From: Zeimonas sp003577305
Lineage (GTDB): Bacteria; Pseudomonadota; Gammaproteobacteria; Burkholderiales; Burkholderiaceae_E
Direction of reading: 5' to 3'
NCBI GenBank assembly: GCA_030263385.1
Contig: SZOX01000001.1
Span: 158,521 to 222,520 of the forward strand
Length of the DNA: 64,000 bases
In this document: positions 26,208 to 34,581 of the stretch, in pieces
Layout of the letters: each line of letters starts with the position of its first letter
How positions within the stretch are numbered: the first letter of the stretch is position 1
The notes under the pieces: model-generated
Seen by the model: the letters and a program-made list of their open reading frames with translations, nothing else
Told to the model about the DNA's origin: nothing
The model's database searches: none
Position numbers and translations under genes: made by a program

Positions 26208-27089
26208 ATGGATCCCGGAGACGCGGCGATCGTCCGGCTCGCGCGCAACGCGTCGATCGAAACCTCCACCCGCAACGTCGCCGATGTCGGCGGCTACGCA
26301 CGAATGCTGCCGTCCGGGAGCGACGTCTACATCACCTTCCTGCCGGGCACGCCTTACCATCACATCCTGAGCACCGCGACCCGGCTGCAGCAGGTCGGCC
26401 TGAATCCGGTCCCGCACCTGGCCGCCCGCCGCTTCGCGAGCGCCGCCGCAGTGGCCGACTTCCTCGAACGCTTGCGCGACCAGGCCGGCGTGACCCGTGT
26501 GCTGCTGGTGGCCGGCGACAGCGACGCTGCGGCCGGCCCCTTCGACTCGAGCCTGCAGGTTCTCGAGACCGGCGTGTTCGAGGCCTGCGCAATCCGCAGC
26601 ATCGGCGTGGCCGCGTATCCCGAGGGCCACCGGCGCATTTCGCAGCAGGCGCTCGACGACGCGCTCGATCGCAAGATCCGGTACGCCGACGCGCACGGGC
26701 TCGAGTTGTTCGTGGTCTCGCAGTTCTGCTTCGAGCCGCAGCGCGTGCTCGACTGGCTCGTGCGGCTGCGTGCACGCGGAGTCACGGCCCCGGTGCGCAT
26801 CGGCGTGGCCGGCCCGGCCACCGTGCGCACGCTGCTCGCCTACGCACTGCGCTGCGGAATCGGCACCTCGATGAAAGCGCTCGGATCGCAGCCGGTCTCG
26901 CTCACCCGCATGCTCGCGCGCCACGACCCCGACGACCTCGCACGCGCCATCGCGCCACGCGCCGCCGGGCTGGGCGTGGCCGGGCTGCACGTGTTCGCCT
27001 TCGGCAACTTCGCCGACTCCGCGCAGTGGCTGCGCGACGCCGCGGCAGGCCGCTGCGGCGCGGAAGCGCTCGACCCCGCTCGGCGCTGA
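26208..27089 (+). CDS. Short MetF-like methylenetetrahydrofolate reductase-family protein (paralogue 1)
   Basis: 293-aa predicted TIM-barrel flavoprotein of the MTHFR family, expected to interconvert 5-methyl-THF and 5,10-methylene-THF. Visible family features: VLLVAGD near 100, AAYPEGHRRI, LFVVSQFCFEPQRVL, VRIGVAGPATVRTLL and CGIGTSMKAL. The order matches MetF, but the sequence is divergent from E. coli MetF. ATG 26208 follows the methyltransferase-like gene by 11 bp. The stop lies only 4 bp from the convergent fhs stop. It has a same-length paralogue at 31091-31972. Direction in vivo (biosynthetic or catabolic) cannot be told. Confidence 0.8.
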   Translation: MDPGDAAIVRLARNASIETSTRNVADVGGYARMLPSGSDVYITFLPGTPYHHILSTATRLQQVGLNPVPHLAARRFASAAAVADFLERLRDQAGVTRVLLVAGDSDAAAGPFDSSLQVLETGVFEACAIRSIGVAAYPEGHRRISQQALDDALDRKIRYADAHGLELFVVSQFCFEPQRVLDWLVRLRARGVTAPVRIGVAGPATVRTLLAYALRCGIGTSMKALGSQPVSLTRMLARHDPDDLARAIAPRAAGLGVAGLHVFAFGNFADSAQWLRDAAAGRCGAEALDPARR

Positions 27090-27093
27090 CGGA

Positions 27094-28764
27094 TCAGAAC
27101 AACCCGACGACCTTGCCGTCGACCAGGTCGATGCCGTCTGCCGACGGCACCCTGGGCAGCCCGGGCATCGTCATGATGTCACCGCAGACCATCACCACGA
27201 AGCCGGCTCCCGCCGACAGGTGCACCTCGCGGATGTTCAGCACGTGCCCCTCGGGGGCTCCGCGCAGTTTCGGGTCGGTGGAAAACGAATACTGCGTCTT
27301 GGCCACGCAGACCGGATAGCGCCCGTAGCCGTCTTCCTGCAGCTTGCGGATGCGCGCACGCACCTTGCTGTCGGCGGTCACCTCGGAAGCGCGATAGACC
27401 CGCTTCGCGACTTTCTCGATCTTCTGCCAGAGCGTGTCGTCGTCATCGTAGACGAAGGCCGGGCTGGCCCCCCGCTCGCACAACGCGACCACGGCGCGCG
27501 CGAGATCGACCGCGCCGCGCCCGCCTTCGGCCCAGTGGCTGGCCGTGACCACTTCGACGCCGAGCCTGGCCAGCCGCTCGCGCACGATCCCGATCTCGTC
27601 GGCCGAGTCGAACGTGAAGCGGTTGATCGCGACCACGCAGGGCAGCCGGTAGACCTCGCGCACGTTCTCCACGTGCCGCTCGAGGTTCGCCATGCCCCGT
27701 GCGAGCGCCTTCATGTTCTCGCGGCCCAGTTCGGCGACCTCGACGCCACCGTGATACTTGATCGCCCGAATCGTCGCGACGAGCACCGCGGCATCTGGCA
27801 CCAGGCCGCTGCTGCGACACTTGATGTCGAGAAACTTCTCGGCGCCGAGATCGGCACCGAAGCCGGCCTCGGTAACCACGTAGTCGGCCAGCTTCAACGC
27901 CGAGCGCGTGGCGATCACCGAGTTGCAACCGTGTGCGATGTTGCCGAACGGGCCGCCGTGAATCAGCGCCGGGTTGTTCTCCAGCGTCTGCACCAGGTTG
28001 GGCTTGAGCGCGTCCTTGAGCAGCACGGTCATCGCACCGTGCGCCTTCAGGTCGCGCGCGCGCACCGGACGCCCGTCGCGGGTCCAGGCGACGACGATCT
28101 CGCCAAGCCGCGCCTTCAGGTCGTCGAGCGAACTCGCCAGGCAGAAGATCGCCATCACCTCGGAAGCGACCACGATCTCGAAACCGTCCTCGCGTGCGTA
28201 GCCGTTCGCGGTGCCCCCGAGGCCGACCACGATCTCGCGCAGCGCCCGGTCGTTCATGTCGACGACGCGGCGCCACTCGATGCGGCGCGGATCGATGCCG
28301 AGCTCGTTGCCGTGCGCGATGTGGTTGTCGATCAGCGCCGCCAGCAGGTTGTTGGCCAGGCCGATCGCCGAGAAGTCGCCGGTGAAGTGAAGGTTGATGT
28401 CCTCCATCGGCACCACCTGCGCGTGGCCCCCGCCGGCCGCACCGCCCTTCATGCCGAACACCGGTCCGAGCGACGGTTCACGCAGGCAGATCACGGCCCT
28501 GCGCTCGATCAGGTTCAGCGCGTCTCCCAACCCCACGGTGGTCGTCGTCTTGCCCTCGCCGGCCGGCGTCGGACTGATCGCCGTGACCAGCACCAGCTTG
28601 CCGTCCGGGCGGTCGCGCAGCGACGCCAGGTAATCGAGCGAGATTTTCGCCTTGTAGTGGCCGTAGGACTCGACGTGCTCCTCGGGGATGCCGAGCTTCT
28701 CGAGGGCGATGCGCGAGATGCGCTGCATCTTCGCGGCTTGCGCGATCTGGATGTTCGACGACAC
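27094..28764 (-). CDS. fhs: Formate--tetrahydrofolate ligase
   Basis: 556-aa ATP-dependent ligase joining formate to THF to give 10-formyl-THF (reversible in C1 catabolism). Diagnostic regions TPAGEGKTTTTVGLGDAL (P-loop), EPSLGPVFGMKGGAAGGG, NIAHGCNSV and CGDIMTMPGLPR are all present. It is the last gene of the minus-strand run metY-metA-fhs, 6 bp after metA, so it belongs to a methionine/C1 unit rather than to purine genes. Confidence 0.96.
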   Translation of the reverse strand: MSSNIQIAQAAKMQRISRIALEKLGIPEEHVESYGHYKAKISLDYLASLRDRPDGKLVLVTAISPTPAGEGKTTTTVGLGDALNLIERRAVICLREPSLGPVFGMKGGAAGGGHAQVVPMEDINLHFTGDFSAIGLANNLLAALIDNHIAHGNELGIDPRRIEWRRVVDMNDRALREIVVGLGGTANGYAREDGFEIVVASEVMAIFCLASSLDDLKARLGEIVVAWTRDGRPVRARDLKAHGAMTVLLKDALKPNLVQTLENNPALIHGGPFGNIAHGCNSVIATRSALKLADYVVTEAGFGADLGAEKFLDIKCRSSGLVPDAAVLVATIRAIKYHGGVEVAELGRENMKALARGMANLERHVENVREVYRLPCVVAINRFTFDSADEIGIVRERLARLGVEVVTASHWAEGGRGAVDLARAVVALCERGASPAFVYDDDDTLWQKIEKVAKRVYRASEVTADSKVRARIRKLQEDGYGRYPVCVAKTQYSFSTDPKLRGAPEGHVLNIREVHLSAGAGFVVMVCGDIMTMPGLPRVPSADGIDLVDGKVVGLF

Positions 28765-28770
28765 GGTTGC

Positions 28771-29712
28771 TCAGAAATCGGTGTGGATGGCGCCCGCGGG
28801 GATGTCGCGGGGATGGAAAGGGGTGACCTGGTAGACGTGATAGTTCAGCCAGTTCGCGAACAGCAGGTTCGCGTGGCCGCGCCAGCGCACCAGCGGCGGA
28901 CGCGACGGATCGTCGTCGGGGTAGTAGTTGCGCGGTACCTCGATCGGCAGCCCGCGCGAGACGTCACGATCGTATTCGGCCTTCAGCGTGAGCGGGTCGT
29001 ACTCCGAATGGCCGGTGACGAAGACGTGCCTGCCGTTGGTGGAGGCCACGAGGTAGACGCCGGCCTCGTCGGATTCGGCGAGGATCCTGACCTCGTCGAT
29101 CCGCTCGATGTCGGCGCGGCGCACCTCGGTGTGCCGCGAGTGCGGCGCGAAGAAGACGTCGTCGAAGCCGCGCAGCAGCCGGTCGGTGGGCGCGAGCGTG
29201 CGATGCTCGAACACGCCGAACATCTTCCGCGGCAGCGGATGCTTCGGGATGCGGTAGCGCCGGTACAGCGCCGCCTGCGCGCCCCAGCAGATGTTCAGCG
29301 TGGACGATACCGCTTCGTCGGCCCAGTCGATGATCGCCGCGACTTCGGACCAGTAATCGACCTCCTCGAACGGCATCTGCTCGACCGGTGCGCCGGTGAT
29401 CACCAGTCCGTCGAACTTCTCGTCGCGCACCTGTTCGAAAGTGGTGTAGTGCTCGAGCAGGTGCTCGGGAGCGACGTTCTTCGACTCGTGGGTGGCGGTG
29501 TGCAGCAGTGTCACGTCGATCTGCAGCGGCGTATTGCCGAGCAATCTCAGCAGCTGCGTTTCGGTGGCGATCTTGGTGGGCATCAGGTTGAGGATCGCCA
29601 CGCGCATCGGACGGATGTCCTGCCGCTCGGCGCGTTCCTCGCCCATCACGAAGACGTTCTCGCGCTCGAGCGTGGCGCGAGCGGGAAGCGTCGACGGAAT
29701 CCTGACCGGCAC
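28771..29712 (-). CDS. metA: Homoserine O-acetyltransferase, MetA type
   Basis: 313 aa, GTG start at 29712, which aligns with the E. coli MetA N-terminus (MPxR(I/V)P). Catalytic Cys142 (NICWGAQAAL), His235 and Glu237 (TGHSEYDP) are present at canonical numbering. Residue 111 is Glu (TGAPVEQMPFEEVDYW). In this family Glu111 marks acetyl-CoA users and Gly111 succinyl-CoA users, so O-acetylhomoserine is the predicted product. That fits metY next door, which consumes O-acetylhomoserine. It sits 53 bp after metY, with a strong stem-loop in between. Confidence 0.93.
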   Translation of the reverse strand: MPVRIPSTLPARATLERENVFVMGEERAERQDIRPMRVAILNLMPTKIATETQLLRLLGNTPLQIDVTLLHTATHESKNVAPEHLLEHYTTFEQVRDEKFDGLVITGAPVEQMPFEEVDYWSEVAAIIDWADEAVSSTLNICWGAQAALYRRYRIPKHPLPRKMFGVFEHRTLAPTDRLLRGFDDVFFAPHSRHTEVRRADIERIDEVRILAESDEAGVYLVASTNGRHVFVTGHSEYDPLTLKAEYDRDVSRGLPIEVPRNYYPDDDPSRPPLVRWRGHANLLFANWLNYHVYQVTPFHPRDIPAGAIHTDF

Positions 29713-29732
29713 GATCGGAGCTCCGGCACGAA

Positions 29733-29758
29733 GGGCGGGCGCGACAGCGCGCCCGCCC
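29733..29758. promoter_or_regulatory. Intercistronic stem-loop between metY and metA
   Basis: A perfect 11-bp inverted repeat GGGCGGGCGCG / CGCGCCCGCCC with a 4-nt loop. No U-run follows on either strand, so it is more likely an mRNA-stability or partial-attenuation element than an intrinsic terminator. Confidence 0.6.
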
Positions 29759-29765
29759 GGGGATC

Positions 29766-31055
29766 TCAGGCCCCGAGCGCCTGGTTCAGGTCCCAGAGGA
29801 TGTCGTCGATGTCCTCGATGCCGATGCTCAGCCTGACGAAGTCCGGGCTCACGCCCGCCGAAGTCAGCTCTTCGGGGCTGAGCTGGCTGTGCGTGGTAGT
29901 GGCCGGGTGGATCGCCAGGCTCTTCGCGTCGCCCACGTTGGCCAGGTGGCTGAACAACTGCAGGCTCTCGATGAACTTGCGCCCGGCCTCCACGCCGCCC
30001 TTGACGCCGAAGCCCATGATCGCACCGGGCCCCTTCGGCATGTAGCGCTTCGCGCGCTCGTGGTCGGGGTGGCTCTTCAGCCCGGGGAAGCTGACCCAGC
30101 CCACTTTCGGATGCTTCTCGAGGAACTCGGCGACCGCCTGCGCGTTCTGCGTGTGCCGCTCCATGCGAAGGCTCAGCGTCTCGACGCCCTGGAGCGTCTG
30201 CCAGCTGTTGAACGGCGACGCGCACGCGCCGATGTCGCGCAGCACGTGCACGCGCGCCTTGATCGCGAACGGGGGCAGGCCCATGCCGACCAGGCTCGCG
30301 TAGACCAGCCCGTGATACGAGGGGTCGGGGGTGGTGAAATTGGAGAAGCGCCCGCTGGTCCAGTCGAAGTTGCCGCCGTCGACGATCATGCCCCCGATGC
30401 TGGTGCCGTGGCCACCGATGAACTTGGTCGTGCTGTGGACGACCACGTGGGCGCCCCACTCGATCGGCCGGAACAGGTATGGCGTGGCGAAAGTGTTGTC
30501 GACCATCAGCACGATGTTGTGCTTCTTCGCCATCTCCGACACTTCCTCGATCGGAAACACCGCGATGTCGGGGTTGCCCAGCGATTCGCCGTAGATGATC
30601 TTCGTGTTCGGCCGGATCGCGCGCTCGAAGTTCTTCGGATCGGTCGGGTCGACGAAGGTGACCTCGATGCCGAGGTTGCGCAGCGTGTGGTTGAACTGGT
30701 TGTAGGTGCCGCCGTAGAGCCGGCTGCTGCTGACGATGTGATCGCCGGTGTTGCACAGGGTAAAGATCGCCTGGGCCTGCGCGGCGTGTCCCGAGCTGGC
30801 CGCCAGGCCCGCGACGCCGCCTTCGAGCACCGCGATGCGCTGCTCGAGCACGTCGGTGGTCGGGTTCATCAGCCGCGTGTAGATGTTGCCGAGTTCCTTC
30901 AGCGCGAACAGGTTGGCCGCGTGCTCGGTGTCGCGGAACTGGTAGCTGGTGGTCTGGTACAGCGGCACCGCGCGGCTGCCGGTTACCGGATCGGATTTCT
31001 GGCCGGCGTGCAACTGCTGGGTGGCAAAGGCGAACTTGCGTGCTTCGGTAGCCAT
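29766..31055 (-). CDS. metY: O-acetylhomoserine aminocarboxypropyltransferase (sulfhydrylase)
   Basis: 429-aa PLP enzyme of the Cys/Met-metabolism family making homocysteine from O-acetylhomoserine and sulfide (or methionine from methanethiol in some members). PLP Lys211 lies in VVHSTTKFIGGHGTSIGG; SSGHAAQAQAIF and DNTFATPYLFRP match MetY rather than MetB/MetC. Length is typical. A ribosome-binding AAGGGGA precedes ATG 31055, 35 bp after the MetF-like gene on the same strand. Confidence 0.95.
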   Translation of the reverse strand: MATEARKFAFATQQLHAGQKSDPVTGSRAVPLYQTTSYQFRDTEHAANLFALKELGNIYTRLMNPTTDVLEQRIAVLEGGVAGLAASSGHAAQAQAIFTLCNTGDHIVSSSRLYGGTYNQFNHTLRNLGIEVTFVDPTDPKNFERAIRPNTKIIYGESLGNPDIAVFPIEEVSEMAKKHNIVLMVDNTFATPYLFRPIEWGAHVVVHSTTKFIGGHGTSIGGMIVDGGNFDWTSGRFSNFTTPDPSYHGLVYASLVGMGLPPFAIKARVHVLRDIGACASPFNSWQTLQGVETLSLRMERHTQNAQAVAEFLEKHPKVGWVSFPGLKSHPDHERAKRYMPKGPGAIMGFGVKGGVEAGRKFIESLQLFSHLANVGDAKSLAIHPATTTHSQLSPEELTSAGVSPDFVRLSIGIEDIDDILWDLNQALGA

Positions 31056-31090
31056 CGAACGTCCCCTTGTGAGTGTGAGTCGTGAACGGG

Positions 31091-31972
31091 TCAGCCGCTC
31101 GCCATATTAGCGGGCTCCTCCGCGCTGCGGGAGAGCCATTGCGCCGTCGGGGTCATGCCCCCGAACGCAAACAGGTGCAGCGAGAGCGGATCGAGCGCCG
31201 GCTGTGCCAGCCGCGCGGCAGCGATCTCGCGGATGACTTCCGCCGGATCGTGGGTGCCGGCGAGCCGGGTGAGCGACCCGAGCCGCCCCTTCAGCGCCCG
31301 CAGCGAGTTGCCGATGCCGCACTGCACACCGAGCTTGAGCAGACGCGCGACCGAGGTCGGTCCGGCCACGCCGATGCGCAGCGCAACCTCGACACCCGCC
31401 GCGCGCAGCCCGGCCGCCCAGCGCGCGATCGCCGCGCCCTCGAAGCAGAACTGCGACACCACGAACAGCCGCAGGCCGTGGCTTCGCGCCCAGGCGAGCT
31501 TGAGCTGGAGTTCCTCCTGCAGCACTGGATCGGCGATTCGCGGATGGCCCTCGGGATACCCGCAGACACCCGCCTGCGCAAAGCCGCACTCCTGCAGCAA
31601 CCCCGTGCGCAGCAGTTCGTAGCTCGAGTGGAACGGGCCGGCAGGCTCGCGCAGGTCTCCGCCCACCAGCAGCACCGCTTCCGCGCCGCGCCGGTGCAGT
31701 TCGCCCAGCAGATCCCGGGCCGCCGGCGCGCTGGCGAGGCGTCGCGCCACCACGTGCGGCACCGGCGCCAGCCCGAGTTCACGCGCGCGCGCCGTTGCGG
31801 CGATCATCGCCGAGGCATCGAGATTCGGTGTCCAGGGAATGAACACCTGGCGCGCCTTCGCCAGCCCGGCCGCGTCGCCCAGGTCGCGCGCGGCGATCTC
31901 GATCGAGGCCTGCGCGAGCAGCCTGCGCACCGCAGCATCGACGTCGGAGGCGATGGGCGTGGATCGGTTCAT
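31091..31972 (-). CDS. Short MetF-like methylenetetrahydrofolate reductase-family protein (paralogue 2)
   Basis: 293 aa, the same length as the plus-strand paralogue and sharing APVPHVVARRLAS, VCGYPEGHPRI, LFVVSQFCFE, LRIGVAGPTSV and CGIGNSLRALK. Predicted flavin-dependent C1-folate oxidoreductase. ATG 31972 is chosen; an in-frame Met three codons upstream is possible. It lies 13 bp after the methyltransferase-like gene and 35 bp before metY, so the order is methyltransferase-like, MetF-like, metY, metA, fhs on one strand. Confidence 0.8.
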   Translation of the reverse strand: MNRSTPIASDVDAAVRRLLAQASIEIAARDLGDAAGLAKARQVFIPWTPNLDASAMIAATARARELGLAPVPHVVARRLASAPAARDLLGELHRRGAEAVLLVGGDLREPAGPFHSSYELLRTGLLQECGFAQAGVCGYPEGHPRIADPVLQEELQLKLAWARSHGLRLFVVSQFCFEGAAIARWAAGLRAAGVEVALRIGVAGPTSVARLLKLGVQCGIGNSLRALKGRLGSLTRLAGTHDPAEVIREIAAARLAQPALDPLSLHLFAFGGMTPTAQWLSRSAEEPANMASG

Positions 31973-31985
31973 GGTGGGCAGCCCG

Positions 31986-33242
31986 CTAGAAACTGCGGCG
32001 TCGCGTGATGCCGAAGGCCTCGTCCCAGAACCACAGGCCGCCGTGGCGCCGCAGGACCTCGCGGGTGACCTCGAGATAGCGGCCCGAGGCGAGCGCCTGC
32101 TCGAGCCGGGCATCCTCGATCTGCCCCACGTAGACCGCGGCGTTCCAGGCGGCAAACAGGGTCGAGGTGCCGATCGAACCCTCGATCTCGGCCGGCATCG
32201 TGTGCATCTCGTGCCGGAACAGCGCGCGCTCCTCGGGGCTCGCGTTGAAGTTGTACGACCTTGCCGACGAGCCCAGCACTTCGCGTATCGCCTTCAGTAT
32301 CTGGTGCCGGTCGTGGACGAACGGGTTCTCGCCTGGCCACACGCCCTGCAGGATCTCCTGCCCCGGATCGCCACCGTGCGACTGCACGACCAGCAACCGC
32401 CCGTCCGGGCCGAGCGCCTTCGCCAGCGGCGCGAGCACGCGCGAGGCCTTGAATTCGAGCGACGCGCGCAACCGGTAGGGCTGCGAGGCGATGACCAGGT
32501 CGTAGTCGGCGCGGGTCGAGCCGCGCCGCGGGATCACCGAGTTGAGCAGGAAGCGATGGTCTTCGCGATAGATCACGAGCACTGCCGGCCGCTCGTAGCC
32601 GAGCGCGCCGGTGGCCTTGTTCACCACGGTGCCCCAGTTCTCGGCGAGCAGCGGCTGCAGGCCGGTGATCTGCTTCTCGAACTCGCGCGCAGTGGTGCCG
32701 GTGAGCGCGACCTCGTGCCAGTTCAGCGTCGAGGCCGCAGTCACCGACTGCGGATTCAGCCAGGGCGCCTCGCGATAGTAGAGGTTGGTGATCACCAGCA
32801 CCGTCGACGGGTGTTCGAAGAAGCGGTCGGGCGTCTTCTCGAGCGTGAGCCGCACGTCCTCGAGGCTGATCTCCTTGGCGACGACGTAGAAGGGCAAGGT
32901 CGGATAGCGCAGGTGCATCGAACGCAACACGCGCGTGAGCACCGTACCGTCGCCGACCCCGGCGTCGAACACCCGGATTGCCGGCGGCTTCGGGTGGATG
33001 TTCTGCAGTTCGCGCTCGACCCGTTCGGCCACCGCCCATTTCTCGGTGCAGGTGTTCACGAACATCAGGTACTTCTGGCGATTGTCGTAGAAGCGGAAAC
33101 TTCCCGGGCCATCGCCGTTCGCCGAAGCGGCCGCCCCGGGCGCCTGTAGGGCTGGCGCCGCGACCGGTGCGGTGGCCTCGATCGGATCGGCTGCGCCGGC
33201 ATTCCCGCCGCGCTCGGCCAGTGCTGCGCTCGATGTCTGCAT
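31986..33242 (-). CDS. Unknown class-I methyltransferase-like protein (paralogue 2, no HTH domain)
   Basis: 418 aa. The N-terminal ~45 residues are an Ala/Pro-rich linker in place of the HTH-like domain of paralogue 1. The catalytic part starts at FYDNRQKYLMFVNTC, then motif I VFDAGVGDGTVL (Asp93), AKEIS, HEVALTG, SVIPRRG, IASQPYR and GPDGRLLVVQSHGGD, WPGENPFVHDRH. A strong ribosome-binding site (AGGAGG) precedes ATG 33242. First gene of the minus-strand run into MetF-like, metY, metA and fhs. Reaction unknown; a SAM- or folate-linked methyl transfer is the inference from fold and neighbours. Confidence 0.75.
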   Translation of the reverse strand: MQTSSAALAERGGNAGAADPIEATAPVAAPALQAPGAAASANGDGPGSFRFYDNRQKYLMFVNTCTEKWAVAERVERELQNIHPKPPAIRVFDAGVGDGTVLTRVLRSMHLRYPTLPFYVVAKEISLEDVRLTLEKTPDRFFEHPSTVLVITNLYYREAPWLNPQSVTAASTLNWHEVALTGTTAREFEKQITGLQPLLAENWGTVVNKATGALGYERPAVLVIYREDHRFLLNSVIPRRGSTRADYDLVIASQPYRLRASLEFKASRVLAPLAKALGPDGRLLVVQSHGGDPGQEILQGVWPGENPFVHDRHQILKAIREVLGSSARSYNFNASPEERALFRHEMHTMPAEIEGSIGTSTLFAAWNAAVYVGQIEDARLEQALASGRYLEVTREVLRRHGGLWFWDEAFGITRRRSF

Positions 33243-33441
33243 GCCGCGATCCCTCCTGCGTGAACACCCGTGCCGGACGATTCAATCGACGCAACGGCGC
33301 AGTGTCAACCCACTTCGGACCCACGACGAAAATGGGAAGACATTTGGGCAGCATCCCCGCGGGGTGGGAGCCCGATGCGCCTTTTCGGGAGAGAATGTGC
33401 GCCCCGACAACCACCGACCCGCCAGCTGCGTCAATCGCGTC

Positions 33442-34581
33442 ATGCCGGTGCCGCGCATCGAGCCCTGCGTACCCGACGAGGCCTGCGAGCAACTGCGTCT
33501 CGAGGTGCGCGAATTCCTCGCCGAAGCGCTCGCCGGCCATCCGGCGGTTGCGCGAGCGCATCACTGGAGCGTCGCCGATCCCGAATTCAGCCGCCGGCTC
33601 GGCGAGCGCGGCTGGATCGGCATGACCTGGCCGGCCCGCTACGGCGGGCACGAGCGCTCGCAACTCGAGCGCTACGTGGTGATCGAGGAGCTGCTCGCCG
33701 CGGGCGCGCCGGTCGCGGCACACTGGACCGCCGATCGGCAAAGCGGGCCATTGCTGATCCGCTTCGCGCCCGAGACGCTCGCCCCGAAGATCGTGCCGGG
33801 GATCGTTCGCGGCGAAACCTGGTTCTGCATCGGCCTGAGCGAGTCCGACACCGGTTCCGACCTCGCGTCGGTGCGCACGCGCGCCACGCGCAGCGGCGAC
33901 GGCTGGGTGCTCGACGGCGCGAAACTCTGGACCACCGGGGCGCACCACGCACACTACATGATCGCGCTCGCACGCACCGGCCCGGCCGACGGCGCACGGC
34001 ACGCCGGCCTCTCGCAGTTCCTGGTCGACCTGAAGACGCCGGGCGTGAAGATCCGCGCGATCCGCAACCAGGCCGACGAGCACGACTTCAACGAGGTCAG
34101 CTTCGAGCGCGTCGAGCTGCCGGGCGAATGCCTGATCGGACGCGAGGGCGACGGCTGGGCGCAGGCGACGGCCGAGCTCGCCCTGGAGCGCAGCGGCCCC
34201 GAGCGCTACCTGAGCGGGATGCGCCTGCTGCTCGAGATGCTCGACGCGGCCCCGGCCGGTGACGCGCGTACGCAGGTCGCGCTCGGCCGGTTGGCCGCGC
34301 ACTACGCGACGCTGCGCCAGATGTCGCTCGGCGTCGCCGGGCTGCTCGCGCGCGGCGAGGACCCGTCGCTCGCCGCGGCGATCGTGAAGGATCTCGGCGC
34401 CACGCTCGAGCAGTCGCTGCCCGACGTGGCGCACGAGCTGTTCGGCGGTGCGATGCCGGCGGGCTCGGCACTGGAACAGGTGGCCGGCTACGTGACCCGC
34501 GCCGCGCCCTCGTTCTCGCTGCGCGGCGGCACCAGGGAGATCCTGCGCGGCATCATCGCGCGCGGGCTGGGGCTGCGATGA
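33442..34581 (+). CDS. Acyl-CoA dehydrogenase, large-subunit type of a two-gene pair
   Basis: 379-aa FAD flavoenzyme. The flavin/substrate motif ETWFCIGLSESDTGSDLASV, LWTTGAHHAHYM and the C-terminal LRGGTREILRGIIARG define the family. The usual catalytic-Glu region YEGT reads RGGT here, as in the pimeloyl-CoA-type two-subunit dehydrogenases, so the catalytic base must come from another position, perhaps the Glu in LALERSGPERY. ATG 33442 opens a plus-strand operon divergent from the methyltransferase-like gene. The stop overlaps the next dehydrogenase by 4 bp. Confidence 0.88.
   Translation: MPVPRIEPCVPDEACEQLRLEVREFLAEALAGHPAVARAHHWSVADPEFSRRLGERGWIGMTWPARYGGHERSQLERYVVIEELLAAGAPVAAHWTADRQSGPLLIRFAPETLAPKIVPGIVRGETWFCIGLSESDTGSDLASVRTRATRSGDGWVLDGAKLWTTGAHHAHYMIALARTGPADGARHAGLSQFLVDLKTPGVKIRAIRNQADEHDFNEVSFERVELPGECLIGREGDGWAQATAELALERSGPERYLSGMRLLLEMLDAAPAGDARTQVALGRLAAHYATLRQMSLGVAGLLARGEDPSLAAAIVKDLGATLEQSLPDVAHELFGGAMPAGSALEQVAGYVTRAAPSFSLRGGTREILRGIIARGLGLR

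Noticed and set aside
33243..33441. A riboswitch (SAM, cobalamin or THF) in the divergent gap before the methyltransferase-like gene
   Set aside because: I found only a CCCCGCGGGG palindrome and an AGGAGG ribosome-binding site; no conserved riboswitch core could be recognised.
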